64,000 bases of DNA from assembly GCF_001941345.1 (NCBI RefSeq), contig NZ_CP009251.1, forward strand, positions 558,001-622,000, written 5' to 3'. The notes beneath the pieces were generated by a model that was given only the letters and a program-made list of their open reading frames with translations, did no database searches and was not told where the DNA came from. Shown here in pieces: positions 45,146 through 54,425 of this stretch. This DNA comes from Corynebacterium stationis. Its GTDB lineage: Bacteria; Actinomycetota; Actinomycetes; Mycobacteriales; Mycobacteriaceae. Made by a program: the position numbers and the translations under genes. Position 1 is the first letter of the stretch. Each line of letters opens with the position of its first letter.

Positions 45146-46357
45146 ATGACGCAGCCGACCGTTTCGGAATTCGTCAATGACTGGTTTGATACTCACCGTT
45201 CGGAGATCATTGGCTGGCGCCGGCATATCCACAGCCACCCAGAAACGTCCAATCAAGAGTTCGAGACCACCAATTATCTCGCCAAGATTTTAGGCGAGTA
45301 CGGCGTTGAAGCTCAGCGTTTCCCAGAAACCGGGCTCATGGTTGATATCGGACCTGATACCGAAGAAGGCCGCATTGCTTTCCGCGCGGATATTGATGCG
45401 CTGCCGGTACAAGAAGTAACTGGCCTCGAGTACAGCTCCCAAACGCCTGGGGTATCGCACTCCTGTGGACATGATGTGCACACCACCATTGCTTTGGGCG
45501 TGGCTTGCGCGGTGGCAGATTATAACCGCGAATTCCCGCTGAGCATTGGTGTGCGCGTTATTTTCCAGCCCGCAGAAGAAGTCTGGGTCGGTGGAGCAAC
45601 TGACGTTATTGAATGGGGTGCGCTCGAAGGCGTGCACTCTATCTACGCCGTGCACGTGGAGCCCAAGCTGCGGGTTGGTCGCATCGGACTCCGCGCCGGC
45701 GCGATTACCTCTGCCACCGATATCGTCGAAATCGATATCAAAGGCCCCGGCGGGCATACCTCCCGGCCGCACCTGTCTGCTGATGTCATCTACGCCATGA
45801 GCAAGGTTGTTACTGATTTGCCGGCGCTATTATCGCGCCGGGTGGATCCGCGCACGGGCACGGTTTTGGTCTTCGGCACCATTAACTCTGGCTATGCTCC
45901 GAATGCCATTCCACAAACCGGTTCGATATCCGGCACGTTGCGCACCGCCGATATTGGAATCTGGCGCGAAATTTCTGGCATCTTCCAGGAATTGGTTGAG
46001 CAGGTCCTTGCCCCAACTGGGGTAAAACATGAGCTGACTTATCATCGCGGTGTTCCGCCGGTGCTTAACGATGATGTAGCAACCGCGCTGATTGCATCGG
46101 CAGCTAAGGCGATAGACCCGCAATCAATCGTGCAAGCTCCGCAATCTTCTGGTGGCGAAGATTTCTCGTGGTACTTAGAACACGTGCCAGGCTCCATGGT
46201 TCGCTTGGGCTGCTGGTCTGGTGATGGTGATATGCACGACCTGCACCAGGGAGACTTAGTTGTGGATGAGCGTGCAATTGGCGTGGGTATTAAGTTATTT
46301 AGTTCTGTGATTAGCCAATTTATGACGGCTATTGAAGAAGAAGCCGCCAAATCCTAG
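45146..46357 (+). CDS. M20-family amidohydrolase / peptidase
   Basis: 403 residues. Metal and catalytic motifs are WRRHIHSHPETSNQEFETT, FRADIDALPVQE, SHSCGHDVHTTIALG, IFQPAEEVW, GPGGHTSRPH (dimerisation-domain His) and SGGEDFSWYLEHVPG. This is the hippurate/N-acyl-amino-acid amidohydrolase group, which releases amino acids or diaminopimelate-type products from N-acyl substrates. A strong GGAGG site precedes the ATG. Confidence 0.9.
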   Translation: MTQPTVSEFVNDWFDTHRSEIIGWRRHIHSHPETSNQEFETTNYLAKILGEYGVEAQRFPETGLMVDIGPDTEEGRIAFRADIDALPVQEVTGLEYSSQTPGVSHSCGHDVHTTIALGVACAVADYNREFPLSIGVRVIFQPAEEVWVGGATDVIEWGALEGVHSIYAVHVEPKLRVGRIGLRAGAITSATDIVEIDIKGPGGHTSRPHLSADVIYAMSKVVTDLPALLSRRVDPRTGTVLVFGTINSGYAPNAIPQTGSISGTLRTADIGIWREISGIFQELVEQVLAPTGVKHELTYHRGVPPVLNDDVATALIASAAKAIDPQSIVQAPQSSGGEDFSWYLEHVPGSMVRLGCWSGDGDMHDLHQGDLVVDERAIGVGIKLFSSVISQFMTAIEEEAAKS

Positions 46358-46472
46358 CGCTATTTTCTTTCATAGGCTGCTCCAACGGTTGCCCTGGCTA
46401 AGAACTTTTAACCTTTAACAGTTAGACTCTAAGGGAATAAATCCCCATGACTTTTAAAGGAGTCGGTTAAAC

Positions 46473-47900
46473 ATGGCTGAGCACCAAAAGCGCATTGTTA
46501 TCATCGGCGGTGGCCCGGGCGGTTATGAAGCCGCGCAGGCAGGCGCCAAGTATGGTGCAGATATTACTGTCGTTGAAGATCAGGGCATGGGCGGCGCAAG
46601 TATCTTATTGGATTGTGTTCCTTCTAAGTCTTTTATTGCGGGCGCAAATATTAAGACTGACCTCCGCCGTGCTGATGATATGGGGCTTAGCGGAGGCTTT
46701 TCCAACACTGAGGTGGCCTTGCAAGCGCTTAATGAGCGCGTGACGGCACTTGCTAACCGCCAGTCCGATGATGTGCGGGCACGTACTGAGGAACTCGGTG
46801 TTCGCATCATTGATGGCCGTGGACGCTTTGACAAGGACCAGGTACCGGCTTCCAGCGGTGGGCACAAGGTTACCGTTACCCACAACGACGATGGACATGA
46901 AGAAGTCCTAGATGCAGACCTGGTTTTGATTGCCACTGGTGCGACGCCACGCGTACTGCCGGGGGCAAAGCCTGATGGTGAACGTATCTTGACTTGGCAG
47001 CAGGTCTATGACATTACTGAGCTGCCTGAACATCTCATCGTTGTTGGTTCTGGCGTCACCGGTGCGGAATTTGTTTCCGCCTTTGCTGAGCTGGGCGTGA
47101 AGGTCACTATGGTGGCTTCCCGCGATCGTATTTTGCCGCACGATGACGCCGATGCTGCAGATGTATTGGAAAAGGTTCTGGCAGAGCGCGGCGTAGAGCT
47201 GGAAAAGAACTGCCGCGTTGATACCGTCACCCGCACCGAAGATGGCGGCGTTGTAGTCAAGACCACCGATGGTCGTGAGATTTACGGTTCGCATGCTCTG
47301 ATGTCCATTGGTTCGGTTCCTTCTACGGCTGAGCTTGGCTTGGAGCACGTCGGTGTGGAAACCGCACCTTCTGGCCACATCATGGTCGACCGCGTATCGC
47401 GTACCAATATCCCAGGTATCTACGCTGCCGGTGACTGTTCTGACCTGTTCCCGCTAGCTTCTGTTGCTGCGATGCAGGGCCGTATTGCGATGTATCACTC
47501 TTTGGGCGAAGGTGTTTCCCCACTGCGCCTGAAGACTGTTGCAACTGCTGTGTTCACCCGTCCGGAAATTGCTGCGGTTGGTTTTACCCAGAAGGAAATC
47601 GAAGCCGGCGAGGTTGCTGCGCGTACCGTCGTGATGCCGCTGTCAACCAACCCTCGCGCGAAGATGCGTTCGCTGCGCCACGGTTTTGTGAAGCTGTTCT
47701 GCCGCGCGACCTCTGGCCGCGTCATCGGTGGCGTTATCGTTGCACCAACTGCTTCCGAGCTGATTCTGCCTATTGCCGTTGCCGTGACCAACCAGCTGAC
47801 TGTTAACCAGCTGGCTGACTCGATGGCTGTCTACCCATCCCTGTCCGGCACCATCACTGAGGCGGCCCGCCGCCTCGTTGCCCACGACGATCTGGAGTAG
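46473..47900 (+). CDS. lpdA: Flavoprotein NAD(P)H-quinone dehydrogenase (LpdA-type)
   Basis: 475 residues of the disulfide reductase fold: FAD site IVIIGGGPGGYEAAQAGAKYGAD, NAD site IVVGSGVTGAEFVSAFAELGVKV, and IPGIYAAGDCSDLFPLASVA. The redox CxxxxC is reduced to one cysteine (GGASILLDCVPSKSF, Cys ~48). The C-terminal catalytic His is Tyr (YPSLSGTITEAARRL). Both traits match mycobacterial LpdA, which reduces quinones, and not lipoamide. Pyc follows it in related species but is about 9 kb away here. Confidence 0.9.
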   Translation: MAEHQKRIVIIGGGPGGYEAAQAGAKYGADITVVEDQGMGGASILLDCVPSKSFIAGANIKTDLRRADDMGLSGGFSNTEVALQALNERVTALANRQSDDVRARTEELGVRIIDGRGRFDKDQVPASSGGHKVTVTHNDDGHEEVLDADLVLIATGATPRVLPGAKPDGERILTWQQVYDITELPEHLIVVGSGVTGAEFVSAFAELGVKVTMVASRDRILPHDDADAADVLEKVLAERGVELEKNCRVDTVTRTEDGGVVVKTTDGREIYGSHALMSIGSVPSTAELGLEHVGVETAPSGHIMVDRVSRTNIPGIYAAGDCSDLFPLASVAAMQGRIAMYHSLGEGVSPLRLKTVATAVFTRPEIAAVGFTQKEIEAGEVAARTVVMPLSTNPRAKMRSLRHGFVKLFCRATSGRVIGGVIVAPTASELILPIAVAVTNQLTVNQLADSMAVYPSLSGTITEAARRLVAHDDLE

Positions 47901-48088
47901 GTTCTCGATCGCCTGCTCAAGTTGCTAACTAAAAGAAAATTCTTAGAGATCCAGTGTCCTCAAGTACAGATCACAAATGTGCGAGTGACCCCAGGATTCT
48001 CTAAGATTTTCTATTTGCCTGTGAAATACAGTGGCCTTGAAAGCACTTATCTATGATTCCCTACTGAAAGAAACCGTAGACTGGCGAT

Positions 48089-48430
48089 ATGCATGTGATT
48101 CGACCTGATATTGAAGCATTTAGACTTCCGAACGATGAGAAAGAGAAACTTCCTGACTACATGGTCTTTTTCTGGAGGGAAGTTGAGGAGCAAGAATTCG
48201 ACTGGAAATACTTAATCCAGGATTATGTCGTAGTCGAAGGAGCAGAAGACGCGTGTGAAGTGATCTCTTGGGCAAAAGATCAAGCGAAGGGCCGTATTAT
48301 CGCGGTATATCTGATGGCTTATCCCAAGGTATCTCGCGAACCGTCTGTTGCCCAGCTAAGTCGAGTTTATGGCGACTATCCTGAAGGAGAAAAGCATCGT
48401 GAAGATGACTTTTTCGAATTCACGGTTTGA
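48089..48430 (+). CDS. Hypothetical protein, 113 residues
   Basis: An acidic, soluble protein with no signal or membrane segment: HVIRPDIEAFRLPNDEKEKLPDYMVFFWREVEEQEFDW..., then RIIAVYLMAYPKVSREPSVAQLSRVYGDY. I recognise no family. It lies at the left edge of the accessory block between lpdA and pyc. The local base composition is lower in GC than the neighbouring housekeeping genes. It converges on the secreted-protein gene. Confidence 0.5.
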   Translation: MHVIRPDIEAFRLPNDEKEKLPDYMVFFWREVEEQEFDWKYLIQDYVVVEGAEDACEVISWAKDQAKGRIIAVYLMAYPKVSREPSVAQLSRVYGDYPEGEKHREDDFFEFTV

Positions 48431-48475
48431 TATCTCTTCCATTTTTGGGAAGGATTCGAAAGTCCAGAAAAGGGC

Positions 48476-49126
48476 TTAACAGACAACATATGCTTGTTTG
48501 ACATATGAAGCGGTTCCTGTTTGAGGCCGTGCACCGAAGGGCGCGATCCAGTTGATATAAGTCGATGCCTTGTAGTGGTGCTTCTTTCCGTCACAACGCA
48601 TGGATACGTTTTCTTTCCAAGATTTCTTATGCAAGACCCGAGGGCCAGTACTCGTCTTGCTTGTTTTATTATCACGGATGAGACGAACGAATCCATCGAT
48701 TTCGGGAAGCGGGACCTGGCACGTGATTCGGGCCTGGGAATTTACTGTGCCAGGAACATGGTGAGAGTGATGAGGCGTATCAAGTGATCCTTTACACCGA
48801 ACAGGCACGACTCCAGCTTTCGTGGTCAAATTGGCACGAGCAGACTGTTCCGACGGATAGGAGTTCGGAACTTTGTGTCGCAGATCTTGGTCGCTTTGTT
48901 GGGCAGTCGGATCAGCATTATCCGGTTCCGTTGGATCGTCATTTGCAGGTATTTCGACTGTGAAATCGAAGTCGTAATCCAGCTGATTAAACTCTTCTGG
49001 AGAGGGCGTATCGCCTGTCAGTATGAGAGGAGCTGTGACTTCAGGGGTCTCTTTAGCAGTTGCTAAAGGCGTAGTAAAAGACAATATCGTGAGGATTGTG
49101 ATCGCGTACGCGAGAGTTCTTTTCAT
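48476..49126 (-). CDS. Secreted cysteine-containing protein of unknown function
   Basis: 216 residues. The signal peptide (MKRTLAYAITILTILSFTTPLATA) has likely cleavage after ATA. A polar acidic linker of about 80 residues follows. The C-terminal domain has four Cys (VRCKGSLDTPHHSHHVPGTVNSQARITCQVPLPE..., SMRCDGKKHHYK, AYVVC at the very end), probably two disulfides. The pattern resembles small secreted proteins seen widely in actinobacteria, with no known role. It stands alone in a low-GC stretch. Confidence 0.65.
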   Translation of the reverse strand: MKRTLAYAITILTILSFTTPLATAKETPEVTAPLILTGDTPSPEEFNQLDYDFDFTVEIPANDDPTEPDNADPTAQQSDQDLRHKVPNSYPSEQSARANLTTKAGVVPVRCKGSLDTPHHSHHVPGTVNSQARITCQVPLPEIDGFVRLIRDNKTSKTSTGPRVLHKKSWKENVSMRCDGKKHHYKASTYINWIAPFGARPQTGTASYVKQAYVVC

Positions 49127-49606
49127 GCGTAATGGTTCCTAAACCGGTAGGGAGATTTGAATCTCTATTTAAGCACGAGATCGAGCCAATTTGAGCAAAC
49201 TTATCGGTTCCTACCACTGTAGTGAGCAACACGTAGTATCCAATTGTTTAGTGTGGATTCCTTGGCTTGCTATGGAAGTCACTACTAGCGTGGACTACAA
49301 CGCGCTAATTGCGAAATTGTCGTTGGGTGGACCTCTCCACTCCGAGCATATGACCGTTCGCGGGGGAGCGGTTTGCGTCATTATTAAGGGGAAAGTACAG
49401 AAGTGTTTATTAGTATTCCATTATGAATGAAATTAGGGATAGGGGAAGGCTCCAACAACGTAGTTGCGGAGCCAGATCAGATATTGCCGGTGTACGAAAG
49501 TACCAATGCTTAAAATGTAGGTGATTGACGCCTCGCCTAAATGTGAATGCTGCTCGGCGAGAATGGTGTTCAGAGAAGACCTTGTTCAGGTGGGATGCTA
49601 GTTTTG
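49127..49606. other. Gene-poor 480-base stretch of low GC
   Basis: No convincing gene. A 79-codon plus-strand frame (49191-49430) has no ribosome-binding site or family features. A hairpin GGCTCC (49448-49453)/GGAGCC (49468-49473), with inner CAAC/GTTG, could terminate the minus-strand Ltp gene that ends at 49607. The sequence is AT-richer than the core genes, in keeping with an acquired or decayed segment. No transposase remnant is recognisable. Confidence 0.5.
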
Positions 49607-50410
49607 CTAGAGGCCAACTGCAGTGACGGCGTGCTGAGCTTGCTCCGGGGTGAACTTCTCGCCGTAATCAGAGGTGAGCTGGTTGAGCAATTCAGTACCC
49701 GACATTGGCATGAGTTCCTGGTAGCTTTCAGCGGCCTCAACAGCCTCGGCGTTCCAGTCTGCGTCAACGGTATCTACCGCGTACTGCGCTTGTTCGGGGG
49801 TGAACTGCTCGCCGTATTCAGAAGTGAGCTGGTCGTAGAGCCCCTGGTAGGAGAAGTGGCTGAACTCAAGGTAGTTCTCTGCGGATTCTAGAGCTTCTTC
49901 GTTCCAATCAACGGTGACAGTGTCCACGGCGTATTGGGCTGCATCGGCTGGGTACGCATCGGCGTATTCGGAGGTCAGCTGGTCATAGAGACCCTGGTAC
50001 GAAAAGGAGCTGAAGTCCAAGTAACGCTCGGCGGAACGTAGCGCATTTTGGAATTCTTTAGAGACATTGTCGTCAACACCAGCGGCATCAGAGTTAGGGG
50101 TTTCTGCTGCGGTGTCTGCGTTGGCGTCTGCGCCAGCTGCGGCGTCTGGTTCGGTTTCGGCTTCTGCTTCGGCAACCAAGTCGACGCTCTTGTTGGTATC
50201 GGCGGAATCGGCGGTGGTGGTGGCTGCGTCATCGTCATCATCATTGTTGGTAAAAGCACTGAAGAGAACAACGACTGCAACGATACCGACGCCCCATTTT
50301 AGAAAGCCGCGCTTTTTCTTCTTAGGTTTCGCGGAGTCTTGCGGGGCGAAATTAGGGGACTGGGAATCCTGGGGAAAGGTCCCATAGGGGTTGGGCTGGG
50401 AGCCAGACAT
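49607..50410 (-). CDS. Membrane-anchored Ltp-repeat protein (paralog 1)
   Basis: 267 residues. It has a short cytoplasmic N-terminus with KKKKR, one membrane segment (GFLKWGVGIVAVVVLFSAFT), and an Asp/Ala/Thr-rich linker. Three tandem Ltp repeats follow (about residues 120-267), each ALxSAExYLxFSxFSYQGLYDQLTSEYGExFTPEQAQYAVDTVxADWN. Repeats 1 and 2 are close even at DNA level. The Ltp domain is known from Streptococcus phage TP-J34, where it blocks phage DNA entry. There is no lipobox here; the anchor is a helix. The function is inferred. Confidence 0.8.
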   Translation of the reverse strand: MSGSQPNPYGTFPQDSQSPNFAPQDSAKPKKKKRGFLKWGVGIVAVVVLFSAFTNNDDDDDAATTTADSADTNKSVDLVAEAEAETEPDAAAGADANADTAAETPNSDAAGVDDNVSKEFQNALRSAERYLDFSSFSYQGLYDQLTSEYADAYPADAAQYAVDTVTVDWNEEALESAENYLEFSHFSYQGLYDQLTSEYGEQFTPEQAQYAVDTVDADWNAEAVEAAESYQELMPMSGTELLNQLTSDYGEKFTPEQAQHAVTAVGL

Positions 50411-50586
50411 ACTAAGACATCCTTTGATAAGTGATAGGGAGGGAATAGGTACTCATGCAGCTACTGCTTGGGTACGTCACTTATGATGTCAAAGGCGCTA
50501 GACAATGCCCTGAGACGAGCTAGAATTTATGTGCTAACCATTCGAAATGGGACAGGTAGAAGCACCTGCCGGTGTTCGAACAGGCC

Positions 50587-51363
50587 TTAAGAAATGCTCA
50601 GTTCTGCCAACGCGTGGTCTGCCTGCTGGTCGGTAAACCGGCCGATGGTATCGGAGACCAAAATATCGCGCAACTCCTCAGGGGTTATATCAATATTGTC
50701 ATTGCTCCAGTAGGATTCGGCGGCTTCAACGGCCTCGGCATCCCAATCGGCTTCGACGTTATCTACCGCATACCGCGCCTGGGCATCAGTGAAGTTATCT
50801 GCTGACTCAGCGCTGAGCTGGTGGTGCAAACCTTCATAGGAATAGTGACTGTGTCGCAGATAGCTTTCGGCGGACTCTAAGGCTTCGGCATTCCAATCGG
50901 CATCGATGTTATCCAGTGCGTATTGCGCAGCTTGGTCAGTGTAGACCTCGCCATATGGGCTGGTGAGGTATTCGGCGAGCTCGGATTCAGAATAATGACC
51001 TTGCTCAAGTGCTTCGCGGGCAGCGACCAAGGCTAACTCTCCATCGGTCGATGCATTGAGCTCATTGATGCGGTTGCTACCTTCCTCGATGGCACCGCTG
51101 ATTCCATCAGTAATGCCATCCTGGACTTTTTCATCCATCTCTGAATCCCACACGCTGTTAAAACCAATGGCGCCGCCGATAACAATCACCATGGCAGCAA
51201 TAGCAATGATTTTATTTCGATTCCCGCCGGATTTCTTCTGCTTTTTCTCTGGCTTCCGGTCGGAGGCAAACACCGCATTCTGCTTGAGAGATTCTTGGTA
51301 TTCGGCATAACTTTGGGTGGAATAATCCGCCTGTGGCTGCTGCTCATAGTTTGGGCCGGACAT
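50587..51363 (-). CDS. Membrane-anchored Ltp-repeat protein (paralog 2)
   Basis: 258 residues with the same plan as its neighbour. A polar N-terminus (MSGPNYEQQPQADYS...) is followed by basic KPEKKQKKSGGNRNK and one membrane segment (IIAIAAMVIVIGGAIGF). After a linker come three Ltp repeats: AREALEQGHYSESELAEYLTSPYG..., ALESAESYLRHSHYSYEGLHHQLSAESADNFTDAQARYAVDNVEADWD, and a diverged third. Both proteins begin MSG, have a similar layout and lie tandem on the minus strand, so they arose by duplication. Similar short motifs also follow both stop codons. Confidence 0.8.
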   Translation of the reverse strand: MSGPNYEQQPQADYSTQSYAEYQESLKQNAVFASDRKPEKKQKKSGGNRNKIIAIAAMVIVIGGAIGFNSVWDSEMDEKVQDGITDGISGAIEEGSNRINELNASTDGELALVAAREALEQGHYSESELAEYLTSPYGEVYTDQAAQYALDNIDADWNAEALESAESYLRHSHYSYEGLHHQLSAESADNFTDAQARYAVDNVEADWDAEAVEAAESYWSNDNIDITPEELRDILVSDTIGRFTDQQADHALAELSIS

Positions 51364-51410
51364 AAGATTCCTCCGCGGGAGATGAGTAAAAACTTTAGTA
51401 GATGCTGATT

Positions 51411-52733
51411 CTACGCTAGATCAAACGGCGTATCCGAGGTGGTGTTGAGATTAATTGCATGCTCGCGGCCCTGTTGTGGGAAGGCGCGTTGCGGGCATGC
51501 CTCACGCGGACAAATCGTACAGCCCGGGCCGATAGGTGTAGCCGAGGCAGGGGAGAGGTTCAGCGCATCGGAGTAGATGAGCTTATCGGCATGCGAGATC
51601 ATGCAGCCAAGCCCCACTGCGAATTCTTTGCGTGGGGTGCCAAAGGATTTCACCTGGCCTTGCACATGCCGTGCAATCCATAAATACGTGTGCCCATCGG
51701 GCATGGTGGCGACCTGCCGGGTAATGCGGTTCGGCGTCTCGAAAGCGCGGTGAATTGCCCACAACGGACAGGAACCGCCAGTGCGGGAGAAGTGAAAAGA
51801 CGTCGCAGACTGGCGTTTGGAGATATTGCCTGCGCGGTCAGTGCGGATAAACACAAATGGCACGCCACGCGCACCGGGGCGCTGAAGCGTCGTTAAGCGC
51901 TGCGCGGTGGTTTCAAAACCTGTGCCGAAGATCGATGCAATCCGGTCGATGTCATAGCGGGTATTTTCTGCAGTCTCTAAAAATTCTGTATACGGTAGCG
52001 TGACCGCAGCAGCGAAATACTGCGCGAGCCCATAGCGCCCAGTTTGCCTGGCGAGACCTGTGGGAAGTTCGTGCACCAGGTTATCCAAGACTTCGGGGTA
52101 GGCGAGAAGGCAATATTGCATCGCTAGTTGGAAGGTCAGTTGGGCATCGGAAAGCCCTGCACGTAATGACAGCTCACGCGAGGAAGCTTCAAAGATGCGG
52201 CGCTCGGTTTGCGCGGAGCGGCCAAAGCGCGTGTGCACATCAAATTCACGGTCCAGCAGGTTAGCCAAGTGATTAAGGCGCAAGATTTTATCGCCCAATT
52301 TCCCCGCGAGTTCTTCTGCCAACACATCTAATTCATGGATGTAGTTATGTGATTCAAAGAAGAATTTCTGCACCATATCGAGCGGAGAAGTCGGTTCTTC
52401 CTGCGGATCCGTTTGCGCAACAGACACCAACTTCGGCATCAGCTCCGGAAACCGGGCGGCTAAATCATGCAGAGTGTCATCTTCTACCGTGGGAAATAAA
52501 GAACGCAGCTCATTAACGACGCGCAGGTCTTTATCAGAAGAAAAATAGGTGCTATCAACATTGAATGCCTCGGCCAGCTGAATCAGCACGGTAACAGTGA
52601 GAGGGCGCTGGTCATTTTCCAGCTGGTTGAGGTAGCTGGTGGAAAGGTTAAGCTGCTTGGCCATCTCCACCTGGGTGAGTCCATGAGTCTTTCGCAGTGC
52701 ATGGATCCTTGCCCCCGCATAGTGTTTGCTCAT
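51411..52733 (-). CDS. prpR: ScfR/RamB-type regulator of the propionate (methylcitrate) genes
   Basis: 440 residues from ATG 52733 (MSKHYAGARIHALRKTHGLTQVEMAKQLNLSTSYLNQLENDQRPL, an XRE helix-turn-helix). The remainder matches the short-chain fatty acid regulator family. The C-terminal ScfR region contains GGSCPLWAIHRAFETPNRI, GLGCMISHADKLIY and a Cys cluster GPGCTICPREACPQRAFPQQGRE. Members (RamB, PrpR) sense acyl-CoA-derived signals. It is divergent from prpDBC, which it probably activates when propionate is present. An upstream start at 52787 is less likely. Confidence 0.88.
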   Translation of the reverse strand: MSKHYAGARIHALRKTHGLTQVEMAKQLNLSTSYLNQLENDQRPLTVTVLIQLAEAFNVDSTYFSSDKDLRVVNELRSLFPTVEDDTLHDLAARFPELMPKLVSVAQTDPQEEPTSPLDMVQKFFFESHNYIHELDVLAEELAGKLGDKILRLNHLANLLDREFDVHTRFGRSAQTERRIFEASSRELSLRAGLSDAQLTFQLAMQYCLLAYPEVLDNLVHELPTGLARQTGRYGLAQYFAAAVTLPYTEFLETAENTRYDIDRIASIFGTGFETTAQRLTTLQRPGARGVPFVFIRTDRAGNISKRQSATSFHFSRTGGSCPLWAIHRAFETPNRITRQVATMPDGHTYLWIARHVQGQVKSFGTPRKEFAVGLGCMISHADKLIYSDALNLSPASATPIGPGCTICPREACPQRAFPQQGREHAINLNTTSDTPFDLA

Positions 52734-52772
52734 CGCATGCCTTTCTTCAAAACCCTGTAGTACCTGCGGGTT

Positions 52773-52796
52773 ACGCAAGTTTTGCAAGTTTTACAA
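52773..52796. promoter_or_regulatory. Operator candidate between prpR and prpD: tandem GCAAGTTTT repeats
   Basis: GCAAGTTTT occurs twice back to back (52775-52783 and 52784-52792), followed by ACAA. The reverse strand reads AAAACTTGC twice, resembling the AAAACTTTGCAAA-type sites of the related regulator RamB. It lies about 40-60 bases upstream of prpR and about 120 bases upstream of prpD, so it could serve both. Assignment to PrpR is inferred. Confidence 0.55.
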
Positions 52797-52913
52797 TTTA
52801 ACACCACATTATTACACAAGCCCAGCCTATGGCGTAGGTCATTGGCTAATCTCTAGTGTGATGGGTAGCTCATATATTGGACGTGTTTGAAGAAAAGGAC
52901 TTGTAAAAGCGAA

Positions 52914-54425
52914 ATGATCGAGCATTCAGTACGTACCCATAAGTCAGCAGAAGACTTCCCACTTGAGGAGCACTTGGCCTACAAGATTGCTCAGGTGGCG
53001 GCCGATCCGGTTGAGGTTGGGCAAGAAACCAAAGACATGATCATCAACCGCATCATTGATAATGCATCGGTTGCGGTGGCTTCGGTGATTCGCCGTCCAG
53101 TAACTTCCGCGCGTGTGATTGCACAAGGCCATGAGGTGGCAGAAGGCGGCGCGACCGTCTTTGGCGTCGATGGCAACTACTCCGCGGAGTGGGCAGCGCT
53201 TGCTAATGGCACTGCCGTGCGTGAGTTGGACTTCCACGATACTTTCTTGGCCGCGGATTACTCACACCCCGGCGATAATATCCCGCCGATTCTGGCCGTA
53301 GCGCAGCACAAGGGCCTTGATGGCAAGGCGCTATTGCGCGGTATTGCTACCGGCTATGAAATTCAGGTCAATCTCGTGAAAGGTATTTGCCTGCACGAGT
53401 GGAAGATTGACCACGTGGCGCACCTTGGCCCATCGGTTGCAGCGGGGCTGGGCACCATGCTGGATTTGGATGTAGATACCATCTACCAAGCTATTGGCCA
53501 GGCGCTGCACACCACCACGGCAACGCGTCAGTCCCGCAAGGGCTTAATTTCTTCCTGGAAGGCCTACGCGCCAGCGTTCGCAGGCAAGATGGCGATCGAA
53601 GCCGTTGACCGTTCCATGCGTGGGGAAGGTGCACCAGCTCCGATTTGGGAAGGTGAAGATGGCTTCATTGCTTGGATGCTGCATTCGCCAGAGCGCACCT
53701 ACACCGTGCCGCTGCCTGAGGCAGGCGAGGAAAAGCGCGCCATCTTGGAGACCTATACCAAGGAGCACTCTGCGGAATACCAGTCCCAGGCACCGATTGA
53801 CCTAGCGCGACGCATGAAGGCCACCTTGGCAGACAAGGGGCTTGCCACCGCCGATATTGAATCCATCGTCCTGCACACCTCGCACCACACGCACTATGTC
53901 ATCGGCACCGGCGCGAATGACCCGCAAAAGATGGATCCGAATGCCTCGCGTGAGACCCTAGATCACTCCATCATGTACATCTTTGCCGTAGCTCTGGAAG
54001 ATGGCACCTGGCACCACGTGGATTCCTACGCGCCAGAGCGTGCGAATCGCCCGGAGACCATTGAGCTGTGGCACAAGGTTTCCACTGTCGAAGATGCCGA
54101 GTGGACCCGCCGCTACCACTCCCATGACCCGAATGAGAAGGCCTTTGGTGCCAAGGCGGTCATTACCTTCAAGGACGGCACGGTTATTGAAGATGAAATG
54201 GCTGTGGCCGATGCCCACCCATTTGGTGCACGTCCCTTTGCGCGCGAGCAATACATCGCTAAGTTCCGCACGCTTGCTGATGGTCTTGTGTCCCCCGAAG
54301 AGCAAGACCGCTTTTTGGCAGCGGCTGAAAATGTTGAGAACTTAAGCGACCTGCGTGAGCTCAACGTCCGGCTGACCGATGAAGCGCTTGCACAGGCACC
54401 GCAGACTCCAGAAGGGATTTTCTAA
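52914..54425 (+). CDS. prpD: 2-methylcitrate dehydratase
   Basis: 503 residues from ATG 52914 ([27 protein letters not shown]). It is of the MmgE/PrpD family: [85 protein letters not shown] and [16 protein letters not shown]. It dehydrates 2-methylcitrate in the methylcitrate cycle. The stop is immediately followed by the prpB ATG. A TTG at 52887 is an alternative start. Confidence 0.95.
   Translation: MIEHSVRTHKSAEDFPLEEHLAYKIAQVAADPVEVGQETKDMIINRIIDNASVAVASVIRRPVTSARVIAQGHEVAEGGATVFGVDGNYSAEWAALANGTAVRELDFHDTFLAADYSHPGDNIPPILAVAQHKGLDGKALLRGIATGYEIQVNLVKGICLHEWKIDHVAHLGPSVAAGLGTMLDLDVDTIYQAIGQALHTTTATRQSRKGLISSWKAYAPAFAGKMAIEAVDRSMRGEGAPAPIWEGEDGFIAWMLHSPERTYTVPLPEAGEEKRAILETYTKEHSAEYQSQAPIDLARRMKATLADKGLATADIESIVLHTSHHTHYVIGTGANDPQKMDPNASRETLDHSIMYIFAVALEDGTWHHVDSYAPERANRPETIELWHKVSTVEDAEWTRRYHSHDPNEKAFGAKAVITFKDGTVIEDEMAVADAHPFGARPFAREQYIAKFRTLADGLVSPEEQDRFLAAAENVENLSDLRELNVRLTDEALAQAPQTPEGIF

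Noticed and set aside
46596..46650. Single cysteine in the LpdA redox motif as an anomaly
   Set aside because: The LpdA-type quinone reductase group normally has one Cys and lacks the C-terminal His, so this is a family trait.
49191..49430. 79-codon plus-strand frame in the low-GC gap
   Set aside because: It starts at TTG without a ribosome-binding site, and its composition is not protein-like for this genome.
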